From NCBI RefSeq assembly GCF_020215705.1, contig NZ_JAIWNB010000008.1, forward strand, positions 124,001-188,000: a DNA stretch of 64,000 nt, written 5' to 3'. Positions 16,229 through 24,845 of the stretch are shown one piece after another. Below the pieces are notes generated by a model, which made no database searches, was not told the origin of the DNA, and saw nothing but the letters and a program-made list of their open reading frames with translations. Position 1 is the first letter of the stretch. Each line of letters opens with the position of its first letter. A program made the position numbers and the translations under genes. Origin of the DNA: Nonomuraea aurantiaca (GTDB taxonomy: Bacteria > Actinomycetota > Actinomycetes > Streptosporangiales > Streptosporangiaceae).

Positions 16229-19200
16229 TTACGGGGTCGGAGCCAGCACCTTCGCCTCTTGCTGCTTCGGCTCGGCCGGCTTGCGCCGCAGCCGCTCCTT
16301 GGCCCGCTCCACCATCGTGTAGAGGGTCGGGACCAGCACGAGCGTCAGCAGGGTCGAGGTGATCAACCCGCCGATGACCACGACCGCCAGCGGCTGCGAG
16401 ATGAACCCGCCCTGCCCCGTCACGCCCAGCGCCATCGGCGTCAGCGCGCAGATCGTGGCCACCGCCGTCATCAGGATCGGCCGCAGCCTGCGCCGGCCGC
16501 CCTCGATCACCGCCTCCACGATGCCCAGCCCCTGAGCGCGGTACTGGTTGATCAGGTCGATCAGCACGATCGCGTTGGTCACCACGATCCCGATCAGCAT
16601 CAGCATGCCGATCAGCGCCGGCACACCCATCGCCGTATTGGTGGCCACCAGCAACCCGACCGCGCCCGTCGCCGCGAACGGAATCGACACCAGCAAGATC
16701 AGCGGCTGCACGAAACTACGGAACGTCGCCACCATGATCATGAACACGATCGCGATCGCCGCCAGCATCGCCAGCCCCAGGTCCGCGAACGCCTCCTGCT
16801 GATCCGCCGAGGCGCCACCGATCTCGTAGGAGGCGCCCGAGGCCAGCGTCACCCCGTCCAGCTTCGTCGTCAGCGCCTGCGTCACACTGCCCAGGTCCGA
16901 ACCCGTCGCCTTGGCCGACACCGTCGCCGAGCGCTCACCGTCGACCCGCGTCACCTGCGTCGGCCCGGCCACCCGCTTGACATCCGCCACCGACGACAGC
17001 TTCACCAGGCCCGTCGCCGTCACCAGCTTCAGCTTCTCGATCTCCTTGACGTCCTCGGGCGCCTCACCCACGCGCAGCACCAGGTCACTGGCCCGCCCGT
17101 CCAGCGTCAGCTGGCCCAGCGGCGCGCCGCGGAACGCCTGCGCCACCGACTGGCCGATCTGCGCCTCCGACAGCCCCTTGGCGGCCGCCTTCTCCTTGTC
17201 GACCCGTACCTCGACCCGCGGCGCGCTGGCCTCCAGGTTCGACGACACATCACGCAGGCCCGCAACCTGGCCCATCGCCGTCTTGACCGCATCAGCCGCC
17301 GTCCGCAGCGTCTCGGCGTCGGCCGCCTGCACGACCACGTCGATCGAGTCGGAGGAGAAGCCGCCGCCGCCCGAACCGCCGACCGTCACCTCACCGATGC
17401 CGGAGACGCCGGCCAGCTTGTCGCGCAGCGCCCGCTCCACCGCCGGCGTGTCGGCGCCCTCCTTCAGCGTCAGCGAGTAGGACGCCCGATCCGCGCCGCC
17501 ACCGGCGCCGCCGCGCATCGCGTTGCCGCCGCCCACGTTCACCTGGTACGTCTCCACGCCGTCCAGGCCGGCCAGGAGGCCCTCCACCTTCTTGGCGGCC
17601 GCGTTCGTGCTGGCCAGGTCCGTGCCCACCGGCATCTTCTGCGACACCGAGATCGTGTTCTGGCCGGCCGAATCCAGGAAGTTGGTCTGCAGCCTGCCCG
17701 CCAGCCCCAGCGTGCCGACGAACACCGCCAGCCCGATCAGGATCGTCACCAGCTTGAAGCGCGTCGCGAAGCGCAGCACCGGCAGATAGGCGCGCTGCAA
17801 CGGGCTGCGCAACTCCTTGGCCTCGGCCGCCTCCCGCTGCGCCCGCGCCTCCTCCGGCGTCAGCACCGGCGCCTTCAAGAACCAGTACGCCATCACCGGC
17901 ACCACCGTCAGCGACACCACCAGCGAGGCCAGCAACGCCACCGCCACCGTGACCGCGAACGGGCCGAACAACTCACCCACCATGCCACCGACCACCGCGA
18001 TCGGCGCGAACACCGCCACCGTCGTCAGCGTCGAGGCCGTCACCGCGCCCGACACCTCGCGAACCGCCGACAAGATCGCCGACAGCTTCGCCTCGCCGTA
18101 GCCGAGATGACGCTTGATGTTCTCCAGCACCACGATCGAGTCGTCCACCACCCGGCCGACCGCGATCGTCAGCGCGCCGAGCGTCAGCATGTTCAGCGAA
18201 TAGTCGCCCGCCCACAACGCGATCAGCGCGATCACCACCGACAGCGGGATCGACACCGCCGTCACCAGCGTCGAGCGCACCGACAGCAGGAACACCAAGA
18301 TGACCAGCACCGCGAACACCAGGCCGAGCAGGCCCTCGGTGGTCAAGCTCTCGATCGACTGCTGCACGTACGGGGCCTGGTCGAAGACCACCTCCACGGC
18401 CGTCTCCGACGAATCGCCCAGCGACCTGCCCAGATCGGGCAGCTTCTCGCGGATCGCGTTGGAGATCGACACCGCGTTGCCGTCGGGCATCATCGTCACC
18501 GACACGCCGAGGCTGGTCCGGCCGTCGGTACGGGTGATCGTCGTCGGATCGGCCAGGCCACGGGTGATGTCGGCCACCGAACCCAGCTTCACCGGCTTGA
18601 GCGGCTTGGGCTGGGCGACCGTTGCCGTCTGCGCCGGACGTCCGCCCGGCTGCTGCCCGCCCGGCCGGCCCTGCTGCGGCTGCGCCTGCGGCTGGGCCGG
18701 GGTGGCCTGCGGCTGGGCCGGAGTCAGGTAGAGCTCCTTCAGCTTGTCGATCGAATCGACCCGCTCGCCCACCTGCACCGTCAGCGACGAGGAGCCGGAG
18801 TTCAGGGTGCCCGCCGGGATCGGCGTGCCGTTGGCCTTCAGCACGTCCGGGATCTGCGCCGCCGACACCCCGGCCAGCGCCATCTTCTTCAGGTCCGGCT
18901 TGATCGTCACGACCTCGTCGCGGGTGCCGGTGACCGTCGCCTCCCGTACCCCCTCCACGGCCTGCAGCTCCGGCACCATGATGCGGCGCAGCTTGTCGGC
19001 CATCGCCCGCTCATCGCCGCCGTCGCCCACCGCCAGCACCAGCACTGGAATGTCATCGGTGTTACCCGCGACCACCTGCGGATCCACACCGGAGGGCAAC
19101 TGCGGCTGCACCCGGCTGACCGCCTGCTGCATCTTGCTGATCGACGCCTCGATGTCGGTGCCGAAGGCGAAGGCCACCTGAACCTGCGTCATGCCCTCTT

Positions 19201-19456
19201 TGGAGGTGGAGGTCATCTGCTCCATGCCGGGAATCCCCTGGAAGGAGTCCTCCAGCGGCTTGGTCACCTGGTCTTCCACGATCTCGGGCGAAGCCCCGGG
19301 ATAGGACGCGATCACGAACGCGCCGGGGAACGACAGCGACGGCAGCAACTGCTGCTTGAGCTGCGGGATCGTGAACGCGCCGAACGCGGTGATCACGATC
19401 GACAGTAAGATCACGAGACTGCGGTTGGCAAGACTCAACCGGGCGAATGCGGTCAT
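16229..19456 (-). CDS. RND-family efflux transporter (AcrB/HAE1-like)
   Basis: A 1075-residue polytopic protein with the RND two-fold layout: a first transmembrane helix (about 10-30), a large extracytoplasmic domain, five helices, then a repeat of the same. RND hallmarks include FPGAFVIASYPGASPEIVED, GRVVDDSIVVLENIKRH (acidic proton-relay pair) and GIVVTNAIVLIDLINQY. A Gln/Pro-rich insertion (about 250-290) lies in the first large loop and is unusual. No membrane-fusion or outer-membrane partner gene is nearby, which is expected in a Gram-positive. It diverges from a MarR regulator across a short gap, so it is probably drug- or stress-inducible. Confidence 0.92.
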   Translation of the reverse strand: MTAFARLSLANRSLVILLSIVITAFGAFTIPQLKQQLLPSLSFPGAFVIASYPGASPEIVEDQVTKPLEDSFQGIPGMEQMTSTSKEGMTQVQVAFAFGTDIEASISKMQQAVSRVQPQLPSGVDPQVVAGNTDDIPVLVLAVGDGGDERAMADKLRRIMVPELQAVEGVREATVTGTRDEVVTIKPDLKKMALAGVSAAQIPDVLKANGTPIPAGTLNSGSSSLTVQVGERVDSIDKLKELYLTPAQPQATPAQPQAQPQQGRPGGQQPGGRPAQTATVAQPKPLKPVKLGSVADITRGLADPTTITRTDGRTSLGVSVTMMPDGNAVSISNAIREKLPDLGRSLGDSSETAVEVVFDQAPYVQQSIESLTTEGLLGLVFAVLVILVFLLSVRSTLVTAVSIPLSVVIALIALWAGDYSLNMLTLGALTIAVGRVVDDSIVVLENIKRHLGYGEAKLSAILSAVREVSGAVTASTLTTVAVFAPIAVVGGMVGELFGPFAVTVAVALLASLVVSLTVVPVMAYWFLKAPVLTPEEARAQREAAEAKELRSPLQRAYLPVLRFATRFKLVTILIGLAVFVGTLGLAGRLQTNFLDSAGQNTISVSQKMPVGTDLASTNAAAKKVEGLLAGLDGVETYQVNVGGGNAMRGGAGGGADRASYSLTLKEGADTPAVERALRDKLAGVSGIGEVTVGGSGGGGFSSDSIDVVVQAADAETLRTAADAVKTAMGQVAGLRDVSSNLEASAPRVEVRVDKEKAAAKGLSEAQIGQSVAQAFRGAPLGQLTLDGRASDLVLRVGEAPEDVKEIEKLKLVTATGLVKLSSVADVKRVAGPTQVTRVDGERSATVSAKATGSDLGSVTQALTTKLDGVTLASGASYEIGGASADQQEAFADLGLAMLAAIAIVFMIMVATFRSFVQPLILLVSIPFAATGAVGLLVATNTAMGVPALIGMLMLIGIVVTNAIVLIDLINQYRAQGLGIVEAVIEGGRRRLRPILMTAVATICALTPMALGVTGQGGFISQPLAVVVIGGLITSTLLTLVLVPTLYTMVERAKERLRRKPAEPKQQEAKVLAPTP

Positions 19457-19553
19457 GAGCGTCCCTTCAGAATTCGCCCCAGACTAACACTTCGCCTTGC
19501 ACGAATATTTAAGCTGCCTTGGCTTTCCTGATAACATTCTCAGGAAGCGAGAG

Positions 19554-20003
19554 GTGAGTGTGGACGACGAACGCGAAGACCTGATCCGCCGGATCACCGA
19601 GACCCAGCGCGGCCTCGGTCGGGCCCTCAGCCAGACCCAGTCCCCCTTATTCACCTCCAACCTCACCATGCGCCAACTCAAGGTCGTCATGTTGCTGTCG
19701 CACACCGGCTCGGCCTCCGGCCAGGAGCTCGCCCACAACCTCGGCGTCGGCCTGGGCACCGTGACCGGCATCGTCGACCGGCTGGTCAGCCATGGGCTGG
19801 TCAGCCGGCGCGAAGACCCCCACGATCGCCGCGTGCGCCGGGTCGAGCTGACCGAGGCGGGCGCCGAGCTCCTGGCCGAGATCAACGACGTCGGCCTCGA
19901 CCACTACCGGCGCATCATGCACCACCTCGACATCGAGACCCTGCGCTGCCTGCTGCAGGTGACCACTCGCGTCCGCGAGGTCGCCGACCAGCTCTACCCG
20001 TGA
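19554..20003 (+). CDS. MarR-family transcriptional regulator
   Basis: A 149-residue winged-helix protein: LTMRQLKVVMLLSHTGSASG leads into the recognition helix (QELAHNLGVGLGTVTGIVDR) and the wing RREDPHDRRVRRVELTEAG. MarR proteins usually repress an adjacent efflux gene; here that is the divergent RND gene with about 97 bases between starts. The frame is open farther upstream, but GTG 19554 (or GTG 19560) was preferred: both follow AGGAAG/GAGAGG purine runs and the upstream segment is AT-rich promoter-like DNA. Confidence 0.85.
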   Translation: MSVDDEREDLIRRITETQRGLGRALSQTQSPLFTSNLTMRQLKVVMLLSHTGSASGQELAHNLGVGLGTVTGIVDRLVSHGLVSRREDPHDRRVRRVELTEAGAELLAEINDVGLDHYRRIMHHLDIETLRCLLQVTTRVREVADQLYP

Positions 20004-20074
20004 CCCTCCGTAAGCCCCTGCCTCTAAATGAAGGTATTTATTCGATTATGTGTTTGGGTTTTTGCCCCGCCCGA

Positions 20075-20094
20075 GCGCCTTTACAAAGTAGATT
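20075..20094 (+). repeat. Left copy of a 20-bp near-identical direct repeat (partner at 57192)
   Basis: GCGCCTTTACAAAGTAGATT matches 57192-57211 (GCGCCTTTACTTTGTAGATT) at 17 of 20 positions, in the same orientation; the only change is AAA to TTT in the centre. Both copies lie at the 3' end of a minus-strand reading frame and include its stop region. They bracket about 37 kb. Confidence 0.5.
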
Positions 20095-20224
20095 TTTCGG
20101 ACATGCCGGATAGGACCGGCGGCAGGTCGTTCTCGTAGACGATCGTCAGGCGGCGGGTGGCCCTGGTCACCGCCACATACAGGTCCTGGCCGCCCATCGG
20201 CGACTGCGCCATGATGGCCGCGGC
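20081..20224 (-). pseudogene. C-terminal remnant of a UvrD/HelD-like helicase
   Basis: On the minus strand the frame reads AAIMAQSPMGGQDLYVAVT, then RATRRLTIVYENDLPPVL and stops at 20081. This is the motif VI region (LYVAVTRATRRL) of superfamily 1 helicases such as UvrD/HelD, which couples ATP hydrolysis to strand or RNA polymerase displacement. Only about 45 residues remain. Upstream sequence switches abruptly at about 20225 to the N-terminal part of a sugar permease on the other strand. It marks a recombination scar. Confidence 0.7.
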
Positions 20225-20229
20225 GAGCG

Positions 20230-21087
20230 GTGTTGTACCCGAACTCGTTCCTCGTTCCGGCGTTCGCCGTGCTAGCCGTGTTCTTCTTCCTACCGACCGT
20301 CTTCAACTTCGTCTACGCCTTCACGGACTGGTCGGCCTTCCATGACGACATCCACCCCGTGGGGCTGGCTAACGTCAAGGCGGTGCTGTCCAACGGCTCC
20401 CTGCTGTCGTCACTGCGGATCACCATCGTCTACGCGGTCCTGGTGGCGATCATGCAAACGGGGTTCGGGCTGGGGCTCGCCCTGCTCCTGGAGCGCGACA
20501 CCCGGATCAACCGGTTCGCCAGGGTCGTCTTCTTCATCCCGGTGCTGATGTCTGCCCTGGCGGTGGGGTACACCTTCCAGGCGCTCCTCAAGCCCGACGG
20601 TCCGCTCAACGGGCTCCTCGGCGCTCTCACCGGCCAGCACGTGACGATCCCCTGGCTCGGCAGCACCACGTGGACGGTGGTGACGGTGGCCTTCGTGAAC
20701 TCCTGGAAGTGGATGGGGCTGGCGATGGTGATCTTCCTCGCCGGTCTCAAAACGATCCCGGCCGACGTGCTCGAGGCGGCCAGGATCGACGGCGCCAGCA
20801 GGTGGAGGACCTTCCGATCCATCCGGTTCCCGCTGATCGCCCCCGCGGTGACCTTCAACGTCGCGACCGCGCTGCTGGGCTCCTTCAACGGGTTCGACAC
20901 GATCCTGGCGACCACGGGCGGAGGGCCCGCACAGCAGACCGAGGTGCTCAACATCTACATCTTCCGCGTCTACGGCAACGGCCTGTTCGCCCAGGCCACC
21001 ACCATGAGCCTCGCCCTCCTTCTCCTGGTCGCGCTGCTGGCCTTCCCTGTCATCGGCTACCTACGCAAGAGGGAGCGCGTCCTGTGA
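20230..21087 (+). CDS. Carbohydrate ABC permease (MalF/UgpA type), N-terminus probably truncated
   Basis: A membrane protein of 285 residues from TTG 20230, with about six helices and the CUT1 permease coupling motif EAARIDGASRWRTFRSIRFPL. It begins directly at LYPNSFLVPAFAVLAVFFFLP, the start of helix 1. Family members normally have 10-20 basic residues first, and the DNA just upstream is helicase sequence, so the true start was probably lost in the rearrangement. It would form a heterodimer with the next permease to import a sugar. No binding protein or regulator precedes it, so the system is likely incomplete. Confidence 0.82.
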   Translation: MLYPNSFLVPAFAVLAVFFFLPTVFNFVYAFTDWSAFHDDIHPVGLANVKAVLSNGSLLSSLRITIVYAVLVAIMQTGFGLGLALLLERDTRINRFARVVFFIPVLMSALAVGYTFQALLKPDGPLNGLLGALTGQHVTIPWLGSTTWTVVTVAFVNSWKWMGLAMVIFLAGLKTIPADVLEAARIDGASRWRTFRSIRFPLIAPAVTFNVATALLGSFNGFDTILATTGGGPAQQTEVLNIYIFRVYGNGLFAQATTMSLALLLLVALLAFPVIGYLRKRERVL

Positions 21088-21920
21088 GGATCTCCACCCG
21101 GACCTGGTCCCGCCTCGTTCACCCGGCCGTCGTCATCATCCTGACCGCCGTCGTCATCGGAATCCCGCTGTGGCTGGCCCTGGTGACCTCCGCCAAGTCG
21201 CAAGGCGAGGCGAACCTGCCCGACCTGTCCCTCCCACGGGTGTGGCACCTGTGGGACAACTACTCCCAGGCGTTCACGCAGGGCCGCATGCTGTGGGCGC
21301 TGTTCGGCAGCCTGCTGGTCATGGTGCCGTCCGTCGCCGGAGTGCTGATCTTCGGCTCACTGGCTTCATGGGTGCTGGCTCGGCGCGCAGGGCGCGTCAT
21401 GGCTGTGCTCTACTCGGCTGCGATCAGCGGGATCATCCTGCCCCCGGCCGTCGTCACGATCGTGCTGCTGCTCCGGCAACTCCACCTGGCCAGCACGCCG
21501 ATCGGCATGATGCTGGTCTACATGGGCATGTACATGTCCCTGGTCATCTTCTTCGTCACCGGTTTCGTGCGGACCATACCGGTCGAGGTGGAGGAAGCGG
21601 CCCGCATGGACGGCGCACGGCCGCTCGGCATCTTCATCAAGGTCGTCCTGCCGCTGCTGCGCCCGGTCATCGCGACCGCCACGATCCTGATCTGCCTCTA
21701 CATCTGGAATGACGTCTTCTACGCCTTCTTCGTGCTCGGTGGAGGGACATACTCGACACTTCCCCTGAACCTGTACTCGGTGGCGAGCAGCAACCTGTAT
21801 CAGAACAACTGGAACCTCGTTTTCGCCTACGTCGTGCTCATGAGCCTGCCGCTGGTCGTCGTCTTCGTCGTCGCCCAAAGACGGATCATCTCCGGCATCA
21901 CCGGAGGCGCCGTCAAGTGA
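21084..21920 (+). CDS. Carbohydrate ABC permease (MalG/UgpE type)
   Basis: A 278-residue inner-membrane protein with six predicted helices and the EAARMDGARPLGIFIKVVLPL coupling loop of CUT1 permeases. GTG 21084 overlaps the stop of the preceding permease (GTGA), so translation is coupled. CUT1 systems share a general ATPase (MsiK/MalK) in actinomycetes, so the lack of a local ATPase is normal. The lack of a local solute-binding protein is not. Sequence quality is good, with no internal stop. It is followed by recombinase debris. Confidence 0.88.
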   Translation: MRISTRTWSRLVHPAVVIILTAVVIGIPLWLALVTSAKSQGEANLPDLSLPRVWHLWDNYSQAFTQGRMLWALFGSLLVMVPSVAGVLIFGSLASWVLARRAGRVMAVLYSAAISGIILPPAVVTIVLLLRQLHLASTPIGMMLVYMGMYMSLVIFFVTGFVRTIPVEVEEAARMDGARPLGIFIKVVLPLLRPVIATATILICLYIWNDVFYAFFVLGGGTYSTLPLNLYSVASSNLYQNNWNLVFAYVVLMSLPLVVVFVVAQRRIISGITGGAVK

Positions 21921-22142
21921 CGGTGGTCCACTGCTGGTTGGGCTGCCTGTTGCTGTCTTGATCTATGCCCTGCGCGCCGTTGGCCTGGGAGGTGCTCTGT
22001 CGCAGATATGGACAGTCCCCCATGCCGGACCGGCAAGAACAAGGTGGCCATCCAGTACCACACCGCCCGCTTCCGCCTCGTAGCCCAACTCGCCAGGGCC
22101 CTGAGCGTGCCGACCCCCGCCGTACGCAAGCCGGGCTCGGTC

Positions 22143-22262
22143 TGGTTCCTCACCGGAGAACTGAAGGGCTCGCACGATCCCTCCGGGATCGTGTTCACGG
22201 TGCTCGCCGCGATGTCCGGCATGGAGCGCGAGTACATCCGCGACCGCACCCTCGAAGGCGCG
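22143..22262 (+). pseudogene. Serine recombinase (resolvase) fragment
   Basis: The frame contains WFLTGELKGSHDPSG, then IVFTVLAAMSGMEREYIRDR and TLEGA, matching the part of resolvase/invertase catalytic domains that runs into helix E. The N-terminal active-site Ser region and the C-terminal HTH are absent. About 40 residues survive between the permease gene and the lysR 3' end, so a mobile element once stood here. Confidence 0.72.
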
Positions 22263-22282
22263 ACTGCTGAACCGCGCGCGCC

Positions 22283-23179
22283 TCACCCTTGGTTCGAGCG
22301 CGGTCCGGCCGCCTGCCGCAGGGTCTCCAGGGCGTCGGTGAGCAGGGGGTTGCCGTTGGCCTCCCGGTGCAGGGCGACCACCGTGCGGTGGGCGGCGGGC
22401 AGGTCCAGGCGCGTGGCCACGACGCGGTCGTCGGGCACATGGCCCAGGGCGGGCACCACCGCCACACCCAGCCGGGCGGCCACCAGGTGGCGGACCACGT
22501 CGTAGTTGTTGCTGCGGAAGGTGACCGCGGGCACGAACCCGGCCGCCGCGCACAGCCGCGCCAGGGACAGCGCGCCGCCGGTGCCTTCGCGGCTGGTGAT
22601 CCAGCGCTCCCCGGCCAGCTCGGACAGCTCGGCGCCCGGGGCGTGATCGCGGGGCCGCAGCAGGAGCAGGTCCTCGCGCAGCAGGTGGTGCGCGGCCAGG
22701 CCGGCCGGCCACTGCTGCGGGGTGGGGCCGTACTCGTAGACCAGCGCCAGGTCCAGGGCGCCGTCGATCACCCGCGGGATCAGCTCCTCGGGCTCACCCT
22801 CCTCCAGGAGGATCTCCGCGCGAGGGTAGCGGCGGGTGAAGGCCGACAGGGTGGGCGGCACCAGCCGTACGCTGGCCGTGGGGAAGCTGCCCAGCCGCAG
22901 CCGGCCGGTGGTGCCGGCGGCCAGTTCGCGCACCTCGTAGCCGAAGTCCTCCAGCGTGGCCAGCACCCGCTGGCTCAGCTCGACCAGCCGGTGCGCCGCG
23001 GCGGTGGTGCGCACGCCGCGCGCCTCGCGCTCGAACAGCTCCAGCCCGGTGTCCTTCTCCAGCGCCGCGATCTGCTGCGACACCGCCGAGGCCGTGTAGC
23101 CCAGCTCGCGCGCCGCCAGCGCGAACGATCCGGTCCGGCACACCTCTCGCAGGGTGACCAGATGCAGGGGTTTGATCAT
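22283..23179 (-). CDS. LysR-family transcriptional regulator
   Basis: A 298-residue LysR protein. The winged HTH (IKPLHLVTLREVCRTGSFAL then AARELGYTASAVSQQIAALE) is at residues 2-60; an effector domain of the periplasmic-binding fold follows. The start was set at ATG 23179, where the family begins, not at the longer frame. It diverges from hglS over about 139 bases, the standard LysR layout. It is therefore the likely activator of the 2-oxoadipate/aminoadipate semialdehyde genes, with a catabolite such as lysine, aminoadipate or 2-oxoadipate as a plausible co-inducer. Those candidates are inference. Confidence 0.87.
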   Translation of the reverse strand: MIKPLHLVTLREVCRTGSFALAARELGYTASAVSQQIAALEKDTGLELFEREARGVRTTAAAHRLVELSQRVLATLEDFGYEVRELAAGTTGRLRLGSFPTASVRLVPPTLSAFTRRYPRAEILLEEGEPEELIPRVIDGALDLALVYEYGPTPQQWPAGLAAHHLLREDLLLLRPRDHAPGAELSELAGERWITSREGTGGALSLARLCAAAGFVPAVTFRSNNYDVVRHLVAARLGVAVVPALGHVPDDRVVATRLDLPAAHRTVVALHREANGNPLLTDALETLRQAAGPRSNQG

Positions 23180-23318
23180 GCCGACTCCGCGCCGCCAGTA
23201 GAGCACCCTCAGCAATGCTTGGGCTTTGGCTGGAAATCTATCGGCCTGCTGGGGCTTGGATTCACCCGGGATCACCTCCATCGTGGACAAAGCCATCCGG
23301 ACCTGGAGGAGATAACGC

Positions 23319-24788
23319 ATGGTCATGGTCTCTCAAGGGCGGCTGCGCGCGGCCTTCGCGCGGCGCCTGTCGGAGATGTACGGGCAGGAGGTGCCCGCCT
23401 ACCGGACGCTGGTGGAGGTCTCCCAGAAGGTCAACGACGGCGTGCTGCGGCGGGCGGGAGCCGGCGCCGAACGGCTGGGCTCCATCGAGCGCGTCACCGC
23501 CGAACGGCACGGCGCCATCCGCGTCGGCACCCCGGCCGAGCTGCGGCAGGTCTCGCGGATCTTCGGGGCGCTGGGGATGCGCCCGGTCGGGTTCTACGAC
23601 CTGCGTGAGGCGACCGCCAGCGCCGTGCCGGTGGTCTCGACCGCCTTTCGTCCCGTCGCGGCCGACGAACTGGCCGATGATCCCTTCCGGGTGTTCACCT
23701 CGATGCTCACACCGGCCGATCCCCGCTTCTTCGACCCGGATCTGCGCGGGCGGCTGGAGAGGTTCCTGGCGGCGCGGCAGCTGTTCCCGCCGGAGCTGCT
23801 GGAGCTGGCCGACCGGGCCGGAGGCGAGGGCGAGCTGCCGCAGGAGCAGGCCGCGCGCTTCGCGCACCTGGCCGTCCAGGCGTTCGCGCTGGGCCGGGAG
23901 CCGATCGACCAGGCCTGGTACGAGACCCTGGAACGGGTCTCGGCGGTCGCGGCCGACATCGGCGGCGTGACCAGCACCCACATCAACCACCTGACGCCGC
24001 GCGTACTGGACATCGACGACCTGTACGCGCGGATGACCGAGCGCGGCATCACCATGATCGACCAGATCCAGGGGCCGCCACGCTGGTCCGGTCCGGACGT
24101 GCTGCTGCGCCAGACCTCCTTTCGCGCCCTGGCCGAGCCGCGCGCCCTGCGCCGGCCCGACGGCGGCCTCACCACGGGATCGCTGCGGGTGCGCTTCGGC
24201 GAGGTGGAGGCGCGCGGGATCGCGCTCACCCGCACCGGCCGCGAACGCTACGACGACCTCCAGGCCAGAGCCGACGCCCACCCCGAGGCCCGCCCCGCCG
24301 ACCGCGCTGCCGAGCGCTCGGTCGGCAGTCGCGCCAACGGCGCCGGGGGTCGTGCGGGGGCCGAGCGCTCCCAGAGTGATCAGGCGGCCCGCGCGCGGTC
24401 CCTGTGGGAGCGGGAGTTCCCCGCGACGGAGCGGGATCTGGCGGTCGAGCGGCTGGCGTTCTTCACCTATCGGCCGGTGCCGGATCGCCCGCGTGACGGG
24501 CGGCGGCCCGGAACCGGCCTCGCCGACCTGATCGACCACGGCTGGGTACGCGCCGAACCCATCGTCTACGAGGACTTCCTGCCCCGCTCGGCGGCCGGGA
24601 TCTTCCAGTCCAACCTCACCGGGCAGGGCGTCAGGGACGACAGCCGCGCCGCCGCCGACTACGACAGCGACTGGCTCGCCGGCGCCATCGGGGCCGAGGT
24701 GCTCGACCCGTTCACCCTGTACGAGACCCAGCAGCGGCGATCCCTGCAGGAGACCGCCCACGCGCTCGGCCTGCCCGAGATCACCTGA
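23319..24788 (+). CDS. hglS: 2-oxoadipate dioxygenase/decarboxylase (HglS/YdcJ, DUF1338)
   Basis: A 489-residue protein of the DUF1338 family, a vicinal-oxygen-chelate-like Fe(II) enzyme that turns 2-oxoadipate into D-2-hydroxyglutarate in lysine catabolism. Visible family features are SQKVNDGVLRRAG, ERHGAIRVGTPAELR with the first His ligand, FGALGMRPVGFYDLREA, and the second ligand region STHINHLTPR. The C-terminal YEDFLPRSAAGIFQSNL segment is typical. A linker (about 310-365) is Ala/Arg-rich and longer than usual. ATG 23319 has a strong GGAGGAGA ribosome site. It sits 57 bases before the semialdehyde dehydrogenase gene and divergent from lysR. Confidence 0.88.
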   Translation: MVMVSQGRLRAAFARRLSEMYGQEVPAYRTLVEVSQKVNDGVLRRAGAGAERLGSIERVTAERHGAIRVGTPAELRQVSRIFGALGMRPVGFYDLREATASAVPVVSTAFRPVAADELADDPFRVFTSMLTPADPRFFDPDLRGRLERFLAARQLFPPELLELADRAGGEGELPQEQAARFAHLAVQAFALGREPIDQAWYETLERVSAVAADIGGVTSTHINHLTPRVLDIDDLYARMTERGITMIDQIQGPPRWSGPDVLLRQTSFRALAEPRALRRPDGGLTTGSLRVRFGEVEARGIALTRTGRERYDDLQARADAHPEARPADRAAERSVGSRANGAGGRAGAERSQSDQAARARSLWEREFPATERDLAVERLAFFTYRPVPDRPRDGRRPGTGLADLIDHGWVRAEPIVYEDFLPRSAAGIFQSNLTGQGVRDDSRAAADYDSDWLAGAIGAEVLDPFTLYETQQRRSLQETAHALGLPEIT

Positions 24789-24845
24789 GCCGCGAGCCCG
24801 ACCTCGTCCCGCGACTACCTCGACTACCGCGACGGAGAGCCATTC

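Noticed and set aside
14627..19408. A 1593-codon plus-strand open frame
   Set aside because: It is rich in His, Arg, Gln and Leu with no domain, and lies antisense to purB and the RND gene; typical GC-rich shadow.
20046..20306. An 86-codon minus-strand frame across the helicase remnant
   Set aside because: The conserved helicase motif lies in a different frame; this one crosses the rearrangement join and has no recognisable domain.
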